DNA from: a virus
Virus record (IMG/VR): IMGVR_UViG_3300030116_004830
Location: 23,651-87,650 of that record
Reading direction: 5' to 3' (one strand)
DNA length: 64,000 bases
A program made the translations under genes and the position numbers. Below, piece by piece: positions 1-11,400 of this stretch (the stretch's first letter is position 1; each line of letters starts with the position of its first letter). Under the pieces are notes generated by a model. The model was not told the DNA's origin. It saw only the letters and a program-made list of their open reading frames with translations, and did not search any database.

Positions 1-2008
1 CCGCCCCATTGAATCTAGTATTTGTTGTATCTGCTGATACAATTTTTCCAGTAAGCGTCCCACCTGAATTATTGATAATAGTAAATTGAACTCCTACATC
101 TGTTGCTCCTACATCGGGTAAAGTAACGATAGAAGAAGAATTGTTCATTATGATAACTGTTCCTGAATCAGCAATTGCAGGAGAATAAGTAGCGGCTCCA
201 ACCACTGCAACTGCGGCTCTTGAAAATGCTCCTGCGTAAACAGTAGCGTTAGTAGAAGTAGGATAACCTATTCTAGATAATACAGTAGAAACTGTATCGT
301 CATCATCGTTAATGAATGATAATCCCATTTTTAATTCTCCACCCTTATCAGTGGTAGTATGGTCTTCTGTTGCATAAGCGGCTATAAACGCAGATGCTTC
401 AGTAATACTGCTTGGGACATTACCATCAGTAGAATCAAAACCTATACCTCCTAATATATCACCCTCAGAAGTGCTAGAATCTTCTCTAACGATTTGAATA
501 CCATCAAAAGCATCCCCACCTGTTACATTTACTTGAAAGATATTAGAAGGGGCATTAGTGTTTATTCCTACTCTATCAGTTCCAGCATCTACTTGAAATA
601 AATTATCTATATTGTCGCCATCTACTCTAAAATTAATATCTTGATTGGAGGCGTTTATTGCTACTTGGCTAGTTTCTAATTGTATATTGTTCATATAACT
701 TGAACCATTTCTTGTTCTTAATAGCAACCTACCCTTTTCTGAACCATTAGCAACAGCATGAGCATCAGCAAAGATATGTGCATATTCAAAATCATTACCT
801 GCATCATCTTGACCTACAAATCTAATTGTGCCTATATCATCACTATCTACACCAACTCCGCTTCCTCCGCTTCCTTGACTTCGATAAAGTTGTAATTCGG
901 GAGCCTCATCTGAACTTGCTTGAGTAGATTCAATAGTAACTAAAGGCCCTGCCGTTGCTCCCTTAACATGTAATACTGGAGCAACCGCAGTATCAGTTCC
1001 ACCAGTAGTTGAATCACTTTCAACCTTTAGAGTTGTAGCGTTTACGGCTGAAGCATGGTCATTTTTAATATATACTACATTTCTTGTTGAAGTAGAACTT
1101 GAATCAGAAATAATGTTCAGCGCTGAACCTGTGGTTAATCCATCCGCAGTAATATCAATTACTTTAGCAGTAGTAATTCCATCAGCAGTAATATCGAAAG
1201 CATCGGTAGTGGTAGCCGCAGAAGTAAGAGTTAGTAAACTTCCATCAAAAGTTAGGTTGGCTTCTCCATTAATTCCACCTGCACCATCAGCAGTTGTTAC
1301 TCGATTATTACCATCGTTTGCTAAAGATGCCCCACCTGCTAATGCTACAATACTAGAAACGGTTACTGATTTAATTACATCAGAACTTCCAGTATCTTGA
1401 ATTAGAACTTTATCATCAGTAGCAACACTAGCGGTTCCAATACCAGTAATGAATAATCCACTTGATGTTCCCGAAATAGAACCTGCTTCCGTATAAGTAT
1501 TAGAATTCTCATAACCAATTGATAACTTATTTTCTGTTTTACTAGTAGTAAATGTTTGAAAAGCAACAGTTGAATGAGTATCAGTAGATTGAACTTTAAT
1601 TAGAGAAATAGGAGTTAGAGTAACCGTTAGGTCAGGAACTACACCATCACTTGTTCCTGCAACTATATTGATTGTCCCTGTTCCGTCACCATCATCAGCA
1701 AAGGCTACCCAATGATACAAAGCGCCCGAAGAAGGTTTGTTAATCGTAGTAGCAGAAAGAGCATCAACCGCAATATATTGTCCGTTTGAGAACCCCTTAC
1801 CTGCCGTTAATGCTACTTGGATATTTGCTCCACTAGTTGTAAATGTATGAGCAAATCCTAATGTTGCTCCATCCTTTAAAGCATAATTGCCTTGAGTCAT
1901 TGAATGTAATCCTTTGAATAATCCAGAATGAGGAGAATCTATTTTGTCTATCAATTGACTCGTAGGTGTTGCCGATAAACTACTGAGTATTCCGCTATTT
2001 GCTACCAT
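1..2008 (-). CDS. Tail fibre-like protein, C-terminus off the window
   Basis: The frame is open from an ATG at 2008 to the left edge, giving at least 669 residues. The sequence is rich in Ser, Thr, Asp and Gly. It has short repeats of the type ITADGITTAK / ITADGLTTGS and a late RVGINTNAPSN segment. Such phrases are common in phage tail fibres and fibre-like appendages, often before a C-terminal chaperone domain that would lie outside this window. It is the last gene seen in the late transcript and starts two bases after the preceding stop. A role in host attachment is inferred from composition and position; no receptor-binding domain can be named. Confidence 0.6.
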   Translation of the reverse strand, partial: MVANSGILSSLSATPTSQLIDKIDSPHSGLFKGLHSMTQGNYALKDGATLGFAHTFTTSGANIQVALTAGKGFSNGQYIAVDALSATTINKPSSGALYHWVAFADDGDGTGTINIVAGTSDGVVPDLTVTLTPISLIKVQSTDTHSTVAFQTFTTSKTENKLSIGYENSNTYTEAGSISGTSSGLFITGIGTASVATDDKVLIQDTGSSDVIKSVTVSSIVALAGGASLANDGNNRVTTADGAGGINGEANLTFDGSLLTLTSAATTTDAFDITADGITTAKVIDITADGLTTGSALNIISDSSSTSTRNVVYIKNDHASAVNATTLKVESDSTTGGTDTAVAPVLHVKGATAGPLVTIESTQASSDEAPELQLYRSQGSGGSGVGVDSDDIGTIRFVGQDDAGNDFEYAHIFADAHAVANGSEKGRLLLRTRNGSSYMNNIQLETSQVAINASNQDINFRVDGDNIDNLFQVDAGTDRVGINTNAPSNIFQVNVTGGDAFDGIQIVREDSSTSEGDILGGIGFDSTDGNVPSSITEASAFIAAYATEDHTTTDKGGELKMGLSFINDDDDTVSTVLSRIGYPTSTNATVYAGAFSRAAVAVVGAATYSPAIADSGTVIIMNNSSSIVTLPDVGATDVGVQFTIINNSGGTLTGKIVSADTTNTRFNGA

Positions 2009-2009
2009 C

Positions 2010-2435
2010 TTATTCTACCTCCAATGTGTATATCACTTCGATTGTGTCTGTTGTTGAAAAGTTTCCTATTGCGTCAAAGTTAATTCTAGAAAGCATAATA
2101 TTTTCCTTTTCCGAAGCCCCTGTAGCATCGAAGGAAGCACTTTCAATTTCAGCCATTTCTGCATCAGTAGCAACATCACCAAAGAACCCTACTTCTCTAA
2201 TTGTATATCCTTGAAGTTCAGTTCCAGTAAATGAGCCTCTAAATTCTACTACCTTATCGTCCGAAGAACTAGAAGTAGTTGAAGAATCTGTAGATGCAGG
2301 TAATGGAACATCGAGAGTTGTAGAAGTAGGATTAGTTCCACCTCCACCTGTTCCAAGTTTTACTTTTCCTGATGTAGCACCAAAAAATTCTCTTAAGAAT
2401 AGCGCCATTTTCTTCTTTGTTGTATCCGTTATCAT
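2010..2435 (-). CDS. Small tail tip/fibre-associated protein
   Basis: This 141-aa protein overlaps the giant tail gene upstream by four bases. Its middle is low-complexity Ser/Thr/Gly. The segment GYTIREVGFFGD resembles the 'EvGff' signature common in baseplate and fibre-base proteins of tailed phages. Placement between the giant tail protein and the fibre supports an adaptor or fibre-base role. The specific function is inference. Confidence 0.5.
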   Translation of the reverse strand: MITDTTKKKMALFLREFFGATSGKVKLGTGGGGTNPTSTTLDVPLPASTDSSTTSSSSDDKVVEFRGSFTGTELQGYTIREVGFFGDVATDAEMAEIESASFDATGASEKENIMLSRINFDAIGNFSTTDTIEVIYTLEVE

Positions 2436-5400
2436 GTTAAATCCTCCTCTCTAATTATCTCTGTTACTGTTTCTTGTGGTCCCATAGTTGTCCCGAAATC
2501 TAATTTTCTTGAAGTTAATGTTTGGAATCCTAGTGTGAAAGCATTGGTATCCGCTAAACCTATCCTTCTGATGACTAAACTTAATTCTTTCAGTTTAACG
2601 GAGTCAAAGAAATCTAAAGGAGCAGTAGTAGAAGTAAACTGACTTCCTCTAATCGAGGCCGAATTTGATTTATTCAGCATCGACAATTCTGCAAATCTAT
2701 TTGCTAAATCTTTACGATATGTTCCTACTTCTAATTCTATTAGTCCCTTCAATTCTCTTCTAATTTCATAGACCTTGTAGGTATCTTTGGGAACTCCCTC
2801 AGATGGGAAATCAAGAGTAACAATGTCTCCCGCCTTTACAAATTCAATTCCAGTAATCGACATTCTTACAGTAAATCTATCATCACCCTCGGAGTGAGCC
2901 TTGAGTAATCCTTTCGCACGATTATCTACATCATCTTGTGAAACAAGTTCCATGTTTACCTCTTCTAAGGTTTTCTTACCAAACTTGTCGATACTCTTGC
3001 GGTTTCTCTTAATTGATTTTATTCCGTTACCATATACAATAATTTCATTGTAAAGGTCAAAGGTAGATTTATTTCTAGTTACGCTAATTATCTTCAAATC
3101 ATTATTTTCATATGAAAGAGTAACATCTCTAAAGTCCAAATCATTACTTTGTTTAATTAAAGATACTCCCTTTTCATCTACTCTAATCTCTTTTTCTTTG
3201 TATTTAGCGGCGAAATTAGTAGCATTGAACAAGTCAACTCCTTGGAAATTAGGAGAAATATAGTAGGGATATTCTCTATTATCTGAAATATCATACGATA
3301 TACCTTCATCAGATAATACATTATTGACTATGTTTTCTACCTCTTCTCCTATCACTAATGTAGAACCTATTCTAGCAGAAGTCACATCTTCTATGTTAAC
3401 TGGAACATTACTCTTAATGGTAAATATTTCACCAAAAGAAACTAATCCTAATAGCGGTTGCTCGATTTTACCTATTGATAATTTACATAATGGAGTTTCA
3501 TCATAGTAATTGGTATTGACTCCCATAGATATTTTTTGTTTATTTACTCCATCTGTAAGAAGCATGTTGTATGCCTCTCCATTCTTGAATGTGTTACGAT
3601 TACCACTTGGGTTAAACAAGTGAGAATAATTCCTTAGAACTGTATATGTATTATTGTAGACATAACCTGTTCCACTGTGATTAGTTCCTCTATATTGCCC
3701 TGCTATAGTTAAACTGCTTGTGCTTTCTATGGACTTAACGAAATAATTACCATGTAATAATCTAATTACATCTCCTTCTTGTATTACACTAGAAGTAAAC
3801 AAACTACTACTAGTGACTGTTGACGATTTATCATTTACTGCAACAGTGCCTATTTCTTTGAATTTTGAATGCCTAGCATCCATATCTACGGCTAAATACA
3901 TAGACATTGGAGGTTCATTATCACCGATTGTCCCATCATAATTACTCAATATTTGTTCTTCATCAGGACCAGTAAAGTTATTGCTAGAATTAATATTAGT
4001 AAGGCTAGGAACATAACCATACATAGAATCGGATTGAGGCATTTTAGTAGTGGAACCTGATAGTTTTCCGATGGATATTTCATTAGGAGAATTAGGCCAT
4101 AGACAAGTTTCAGCAGGGCGCATCACTCTATAGTTATTGAAGAACTGAACCTCCCCACTCTTATTGTGAGGGATATTATCTATTAATAATTCATGAGCCA
4201 CTTCCTTTCCTGTTGCGTTTCTTCGATGTTCATGGACATAGATAATATGGTCAGGGTCTACCATACAATCATCTAAACCAGTTGAGCCTCCTCCTGAGCC
4301 TCTAAATCCTAAAGTATTACTTTGAGTTGCCGCAGTAGGGGTATTACTAAGAGTAAATTGACTCGCTGAATCTACAGAATTAATAACGAAACTGGCTATT
4401 CCATGCCCCTTAACTAGCATTCCTGCTCTCAGTAATTGCCTAATATCTTCATCTCCTGTATATGTTACTACCCCATTAGAATTAGAATAGGCACAATTAG
4501 ACAAAAAGAAATCTTCTTCAATAACTCTAATTTTAGTAGAGCGCTCACCATCAGTCCCAAAAAGAGGAGAAATATAAGCGGCAGGAATATCATAGGCTTC
4601 ATCAGCAAGAACTGAACCATAGGTGTTTACGGTTAATTCTCCACTAAAGGGAGCAAAATTCCTTCTAGATGTTTTCTTTCCTTCTTCAGTTCCAAAATTA
4701 GCGACTAAATACATTCCAGTTAAATCTACGAAATTAAGCCAAGAATTTTTATCATTATGGTTGAAGTTCCTGTCCGAACTTGAATCATTAGGAGAAGGGG
4801 AACTTAGTATTCTTAATACTCCTAAATCCTTATTTGTATTAGATACGTTATCTCTAGATTGTTGATTTATGGAACGGAAGGTGAATACCCCTTCTTGTCT
4901 TTCGTTTGCATCAATATCGCCACCAGTAGTATTCAATGTTGATTTACAAATTCCTCCTAAAAATAATTCAGGATGAAAAACACCAAAAACTCCGTTAGCA
5001 ATATATCCCGTTCCTTGCCCGACATAACTAAATTGATTAGCGTTTTGAGTTAAATCTGAATTAAAATTAGCAAACCCTGATTTCCAATTACCTAGTGTAG
5101 TTAAGAAGTTAAATTCATTGCTTTTCTCATTAAAATAAGATGCAGTATCTATATTACCTGCACCATCACCATAAATGGCTTCTGACTTATTGGCATCACT
5201 AGTAGCAGGTGCAGATAATCTAGGCCTTGAATGACCGAAATTTTTAGTTATTCCTTGTTGTAAATTTCTAATCAATGTTCTTGCGCCCACTGGTAAATTA
5301 GTCGGCAAAGAATCTTCAACAGTATATCCCGCTAAACTAATAACGGAACATCCAGCATACGGATTTCCTCCGTGTTGTATGAATTCTAATACGTTAGACG

Positions 5401-8400
5401 GATGACTGTATTCTGTATCTATGGTATTATCTACGTTGTAATGCAGTTCATCGTTATTATTCAACGCCACTGCGTTTCTTGAAAACAAGGTAATTTGAGT
5501 AGCAGTAACGGCTTTGACTTTTCCTACGGGGTTATTAGAGGGGTCATAAACAACTGAATTAACAGGGAATTTAGAAACGGCATCAGAACTTCCACCTGAA
5601 CCATCATCTACTGTTATTGTAAATTGATTTTCTGAACTAAAATTACTTTCATTAACTACTACACCACTATTCGCAGGAGTCATTGACCTATTTACTAAAT
5701 ATCTTTTATCTTGCATACTATTAATCGTTAGACCAGTAGAAATTTTACTAGCAGAAGTAGCGTAAAAGGTTCTAAATGCAGGAGGTAAGGCAATTATTGG
5801 ATTATAGGCTATTTGCGAACTAGAAGGTAAATTAAAGGCGTAGGTAGTATCTCCTCCCGTTGGGTCAGTAGCATTACTAACAGGGTCAATTATTGCGTGG
5901 GGACCCATCGCTTGAATGAAGTTTCTAGTGAAACTTCTAAGGAATTTTGGTGATGGGTCATCAGATGAAGGCTCACTAATATTAGCATCTATGTTGGTAT
6001 CATCGGGTCCTGCATCTGTTTTTTCATAAGCGGCATTGTGAATTGCTAATCCTATTGGTCCGTTTGATGGCCTATTAGGACCATGTGAAGTATGGTTGCT
6101 CCCTTCTTCCACTACTCCGTAAGGAATTTGGTAAAACAGATATGGTAATACCCCATTAACGGGATGTCTAGTATGAGGAATTAAATCATAAGTAGTATCC
6201 TGACTGGCCGCCTCATGATAAGAGGCGTTCCACATCTGTTGAAGCATATGAGTTTCAGCCTTCTCTGTAGGAGCAGTAAAGGTATTCTTTCCTCCTTTGC
6301 CTTTAGTTCGGAATCTAAAGAAAGAATCCCAATAATCTTGTTCGGCTAAGGTAGAAGTTCCATCGCTTACAACGTAAAGATAACCATGATATAATCCTGC
6401 ACTACCATCTGATTTTATTATTTTACGACTAGCCCCTTCAAGTTCTATGTGATGTTCAAAAGTTAAATTTACATTATTAGCAGAAGAACCAGTAAAATTA
6501 GCACTAATTACAAACTCAGTAACATCTGTTCCTTCTGTTCCTGTAGTAATAGAAACAACAGAAGCGTTATCAGGAAATCCTGATATTGTCCCAGTTGGTC
6601 TTACTTCCATCCCAATTCTTACATTCGCAGAAGCATCACATGTAATACTAGCAGAGCCATTCGTAATATCACAAGTGTTATCAGTAACCGCATCAGCAGT
6701 TCTTTTTACCTTTCCGAGATAATGCCCTGTGCATGTAAATATTTGGTCGCCAGTTTGCAGTAAAGCACTAGGATTATTATCTAAATTAATGATAGTATCA
6801 CCATCTCCATAAAAAGCACTTAAGAAGTTAGCATCACTTCCCGTTGTTCTCAAAGGTAATCTTTTGAGAGCCTGATACCTACTGTATTCAAAATTAGGAG
6901 TAGTCATTTTTGTTATATCAGAAGGTAATCTTTCAGGGTCTATTAGATTGAAATGCCAGTCGTAAGTGCAATCAATTAATCTCATCAACCCAAATCTTTT
7001 CATTTCAGATGGAGCAATAGAGGCACTACTAATAGGAATAGTAGTATAATTATCATCAGTTTCTTCTTCATCTTGTAAAGTTCCTTCATAATGTGCATGA
7101 GGTGTATTACTATTTGAAAACGAACTCTTAGATTTTAACAACAAACTGTAATCGGAAAAACTTCTACTAATTGCTGTTTCGCTACTAGAATCGTAATTAA
7201 CAACGCCTGAATATCCAATATGGTGTTTTCTCGACATAGAATCGGGATACATATCGGCGGAAGAAAAGATAAACCATCTTAGTGCTTTAGGGTCAGGCAA
7301 TTCCCAATGGTCCTTTGCCCTAGTGATTCCATCAAATTTAGGACCAATCCAAGGCGGATGTAAAACGGTTATTTCCTCATAACCCGTAGTGGTCTTTGCT
7401 GAACCTCCAACGAATCCTACACCTGCGGTTCCTATCTTAGTAAAGGGAGGCTTCGTAGTATCCATTGTAAATTTACCTGCAACATCAGCGCTTAATGCAG
7501 ATAATTTAAATGTTCTATTATTGTTTTTATCATTTTGTCCACCTATCTTAACCCATTGACTACCTAAACTCTCTGTAATAGTATCACTGCTTCCTGCATT
7601 AGGCTCAATATAAGATGCCGCACTACCTCCTGCATAAGTAATATCATAATCAAAATCGTCAGAGTCGGAGGCTAAGGCTTTCCATTTTCTATATTTTAAA
7701 ACCGTATGAGGAACAGTGCTATTTTCAGGAGCATCCAAATCTTCTTGCCAGTCCCCTCCTCTGTGATTATCATGTAATCTAGCCATATATCTAGGATAAA
7801 TACCTACACGATATTGGGTGTGGTCAGGAGTTACAATAGCAGTTCCATGCTTATCGAAGTCAGCAAAGTTACTACCCATAACAGGTCTAAAGTCCCTAGA
7901 TTCAGGAGAAAGATATTCCAAGAAGAAATTTGGTTTTCTAATACCATTAGTTAACTCAACAGAATCATTGGTATAAGGTTCTAATAAAGTATCAGATGCG
8001 CTATCATAAGCCATTCTTGTTATACCCCAAGCAAAATCATTATTGTGATAACCATAAGGAAATTTCATTAATTTATTTTTACCATATTTAGCATCAGATA
8101 TTCTGTATGCAGTAGCATAACCATTCACTCTACCTTTTTCAAAAGAATAAGTGGTTTTGGGTTTTCCGTCCTTTAATCTCCTACTAACATATGAAAGGTA
8201 TTTACCCTTCTGCAAACCAAAGTATCTCCATTTGGTATTACCGTATCTATCAATTAAATCAGACATTATAGTTAAGGCTGTAGAATGTGGTTGGTATGCT
8301 CCTGCGCTACTTTCTGCTACACTGCCATCAGTAACATAATGGAATAAACCTGAAGCCCACTTGATAGGTTTACAATTACCATCTGCTTCATTAGGACTAG

Positions 8401-11400
8401 ACAATATAGGATTGGTTAGAGTTAAAACTCCTCCTTGACTTAATCCCTGTGTATTTAGGAAGTATAGACCTTGAGTAAAATAGTCGGTTAAAACCGTTAT
8501 TCTAACTGTTTGGCCACTACTATCATTTGAAAATGAACCAAGACCAGAGGCAGGAATTTTACCACTAGGATGTTTTCTAGTGAATAATATAACTTCGGTA
8601 TCGTCTTCAAATACATGGCCGATAGAAAACACTCCTAAGTTATCATACATTGAATGAGAAACTAGACCTTCAATTTTAATTCGCATACCTGCTTCTAAAC
8701 TTTGTAAAAAGGCTTGTGCAGTAGCATCACTACTTTTTATTACTGCGGCATTAAATTCTGTAGAAGCAAATGTTGTAGCGCTTGCATAATTACTAAAGTG
8801 TATTCCTGTTCCTGAAAAATATTGAGCAGGAGAAGCATCACCATAATATTTCATAATCTTTTCAGTAGCAGTTATAGTTTTGAAAAGGGGTCTATCTAGA
8901 GTAAAGGCTACTCTATCATTTAAAATTCCATCACTAGACCCTAAACTAATATCTATAATTTTACCAAACAGTTCTCCGTTTTCATCAAAGATATAATCTC
9001 CCTGCTTTAATTCTTCCATCCAACTAGCCTGTGCTATTTGGAATACTCCATTATATCCGTTTATTTCAGAACTAGTAAATGCCCCTACTTGTAATAGATA
9101 TTTATCTCTAGAATCTATCGGGTTATCATCTATTCTAGCGAATACTGCGGGACAAATTGGAGCCATTTCTATGATAGTTTCTCGTTCATTAGATGATAAA
9201 TTAATTACATCATATTCTGTTAATGAATTTACAGTGTGAAAATTGACGTAATTGATTCCATATTTATTGGTAATTTCATCTGCTAAATTACAATAAAAGG
9301 GATAATCGTAATCTACACCATCAGGACTGTTAATGCTATATCCTTTAGCCAATGGATGAGAACTACTAGAGGTTCCCACTAAGTCAGTTCCATCTTTAAA
9401 TGGAGCATAATCATCAGTTAGTGTTAATGATTTTCCACCAGTAAATATTATGCCTTTATCTTTAGTTCCTAATAACGAATTAACCCTTGTAGAATTAAAA
9501 GGATTAGCGGAAAGAGATTTGGCTAAACTAACGGTATTACCTTTGATATATTGTCTATAGATGTTAGCGGTAGATGTATCAGCCAAATCTTGTGAATTAG
9601 GAAATATTTCACTAGGAGTTTGATAAAAACTACCCATTAGAGTTTCGCCATCTTTCAATCTTGTAGGAATACCTTCTTCAAACAAAATCACGGCAGGGGT
9701 AAAATCACCATCACTATCAACATCAGTGATTTTATGCACTCTACCTAAAAATACACCTTGAGTAGTGTATATCAAATCACCCTGTTGTATAGTTAATGTT
9801 GTGCCTTGGGTAGTAGTAGATGAAGAGATTTGATTAACTTGAATTTCAGTTGTTCCAACAGGATAAGTTCCATCATCAGTAAAGGTTGTGCCGTGAGTAG
9901 TATGGTTATGAGTAGTAAGTTCGACTTGACCAAATGCCGCCATTCTTTCTACTGGACCGACAGTAGAGTAAACAATGTCTTCTGTAAATTTAAAATCTTT
10001 ATTTACAATAGGCCCTAACAAATCAGAAACAGTATTTCTACCTCTAATTTTTAATTTAAACATTCCATCTTCTATTACCTGCTCTACACTTTCAACAGTC
10101 CCTTTGAAAACGGTTCTTTCAATATCAATGGTTCCTGAGAAATAATCTAGATAACTTAGAACTCCTCTTGCATAAAAGTTGGTAGAAGAATCAGACCTAT
10201 TCAAATCATAACGATAAGCAGAACCGCCGCCATCTAATCCTGAATTTATGGAATAACCGTAAAGGGAAACATTTGAAATTTTATCTAAGTAAGGAGTAAC
10301 ATCTGTTCGATTGAAATTTTCTAAAAATCTTTCATCCTTAAGATGAGTTTGTAGTTTCAAGAAACTATTGTGCTTGTCTCCATATTCTACTTTAATACGA
10401 TGACCTGTAACTGGGCCTCCCTTTAGGACCAAGTGAATATCATTATTTCTTGAGTGGGATGCCTTTTCTAATTCTATTTCTCCTACATTTAAGGTAGGTC
10501 TAGTGTTAGCCCCTGCCCCTGTAATACTATCATTTGTAGGATTAAGAGTTTCAATTAAGGTTTCATAATCTCTAACATTTCTATTCCAATTATTATCAGC
10601 AACGGAATGATTACCTGATAAAATATAATTAGTAATTTTAGAATCAATTGGAATATTTGTAAGTAAATTGTCTGCTAAGAACGAATATTTTCTTCTAAAT
10701 GCTTTTGCGCTAAAAGAAGGAACGGTAGTCATAGCAGTAACGCTAGTTAGAACGTATTCTGTATCCGTAGCCTTTCTCCAACTACGAACTCCCATTGCTT
10801 GAGTAGTCCCATTATTAGTTCCTGATGCTTTATTATCAATCTTATCAATATTAAAATGATAAAGAGTTCCATCTATGTTTGTAGTAATGGTATCATTAAG
10901 CGGGTCATATCTACTACCTGTAGAGGTGCTACTATTAGGAATAACAGAAGATAAAAGAAATTTCATATCTTTTTGATTACCTAAATTATTAGCCTGTATT
11001 GTATCTACTCCTGTTATAGGCACTGAATACTCTACATCAGCAATTGGAAATGTTCTTTCTTTACCTACTGTTTCACTTTCAATAATATGGTTAATTAGAA
11101 TTGAATCTCCTTCTTTTATTTTCTTAGCAAGAATCTTTTGAGTATCAGCAAATACAATATCTACATAACCACCAGTAGAAGTTACTGATTCATATTCTAT
11201 CATCTCCATAGCATTAGGAATAATTGTATTTGTAAGTGGAGAATCACAATAATGCATGTATCGTGAATAACCCGTTGTAGTAGAATAAAGAGCATCATCT
11301 GTTGTTCTGTTAGCCATTCTAAAAGAATCCTTAAATTCGTTATTTGAATCTACTAATGAGTAAATCTTGTTATGGTCTAAATCTACAGAACTAGCAAGAG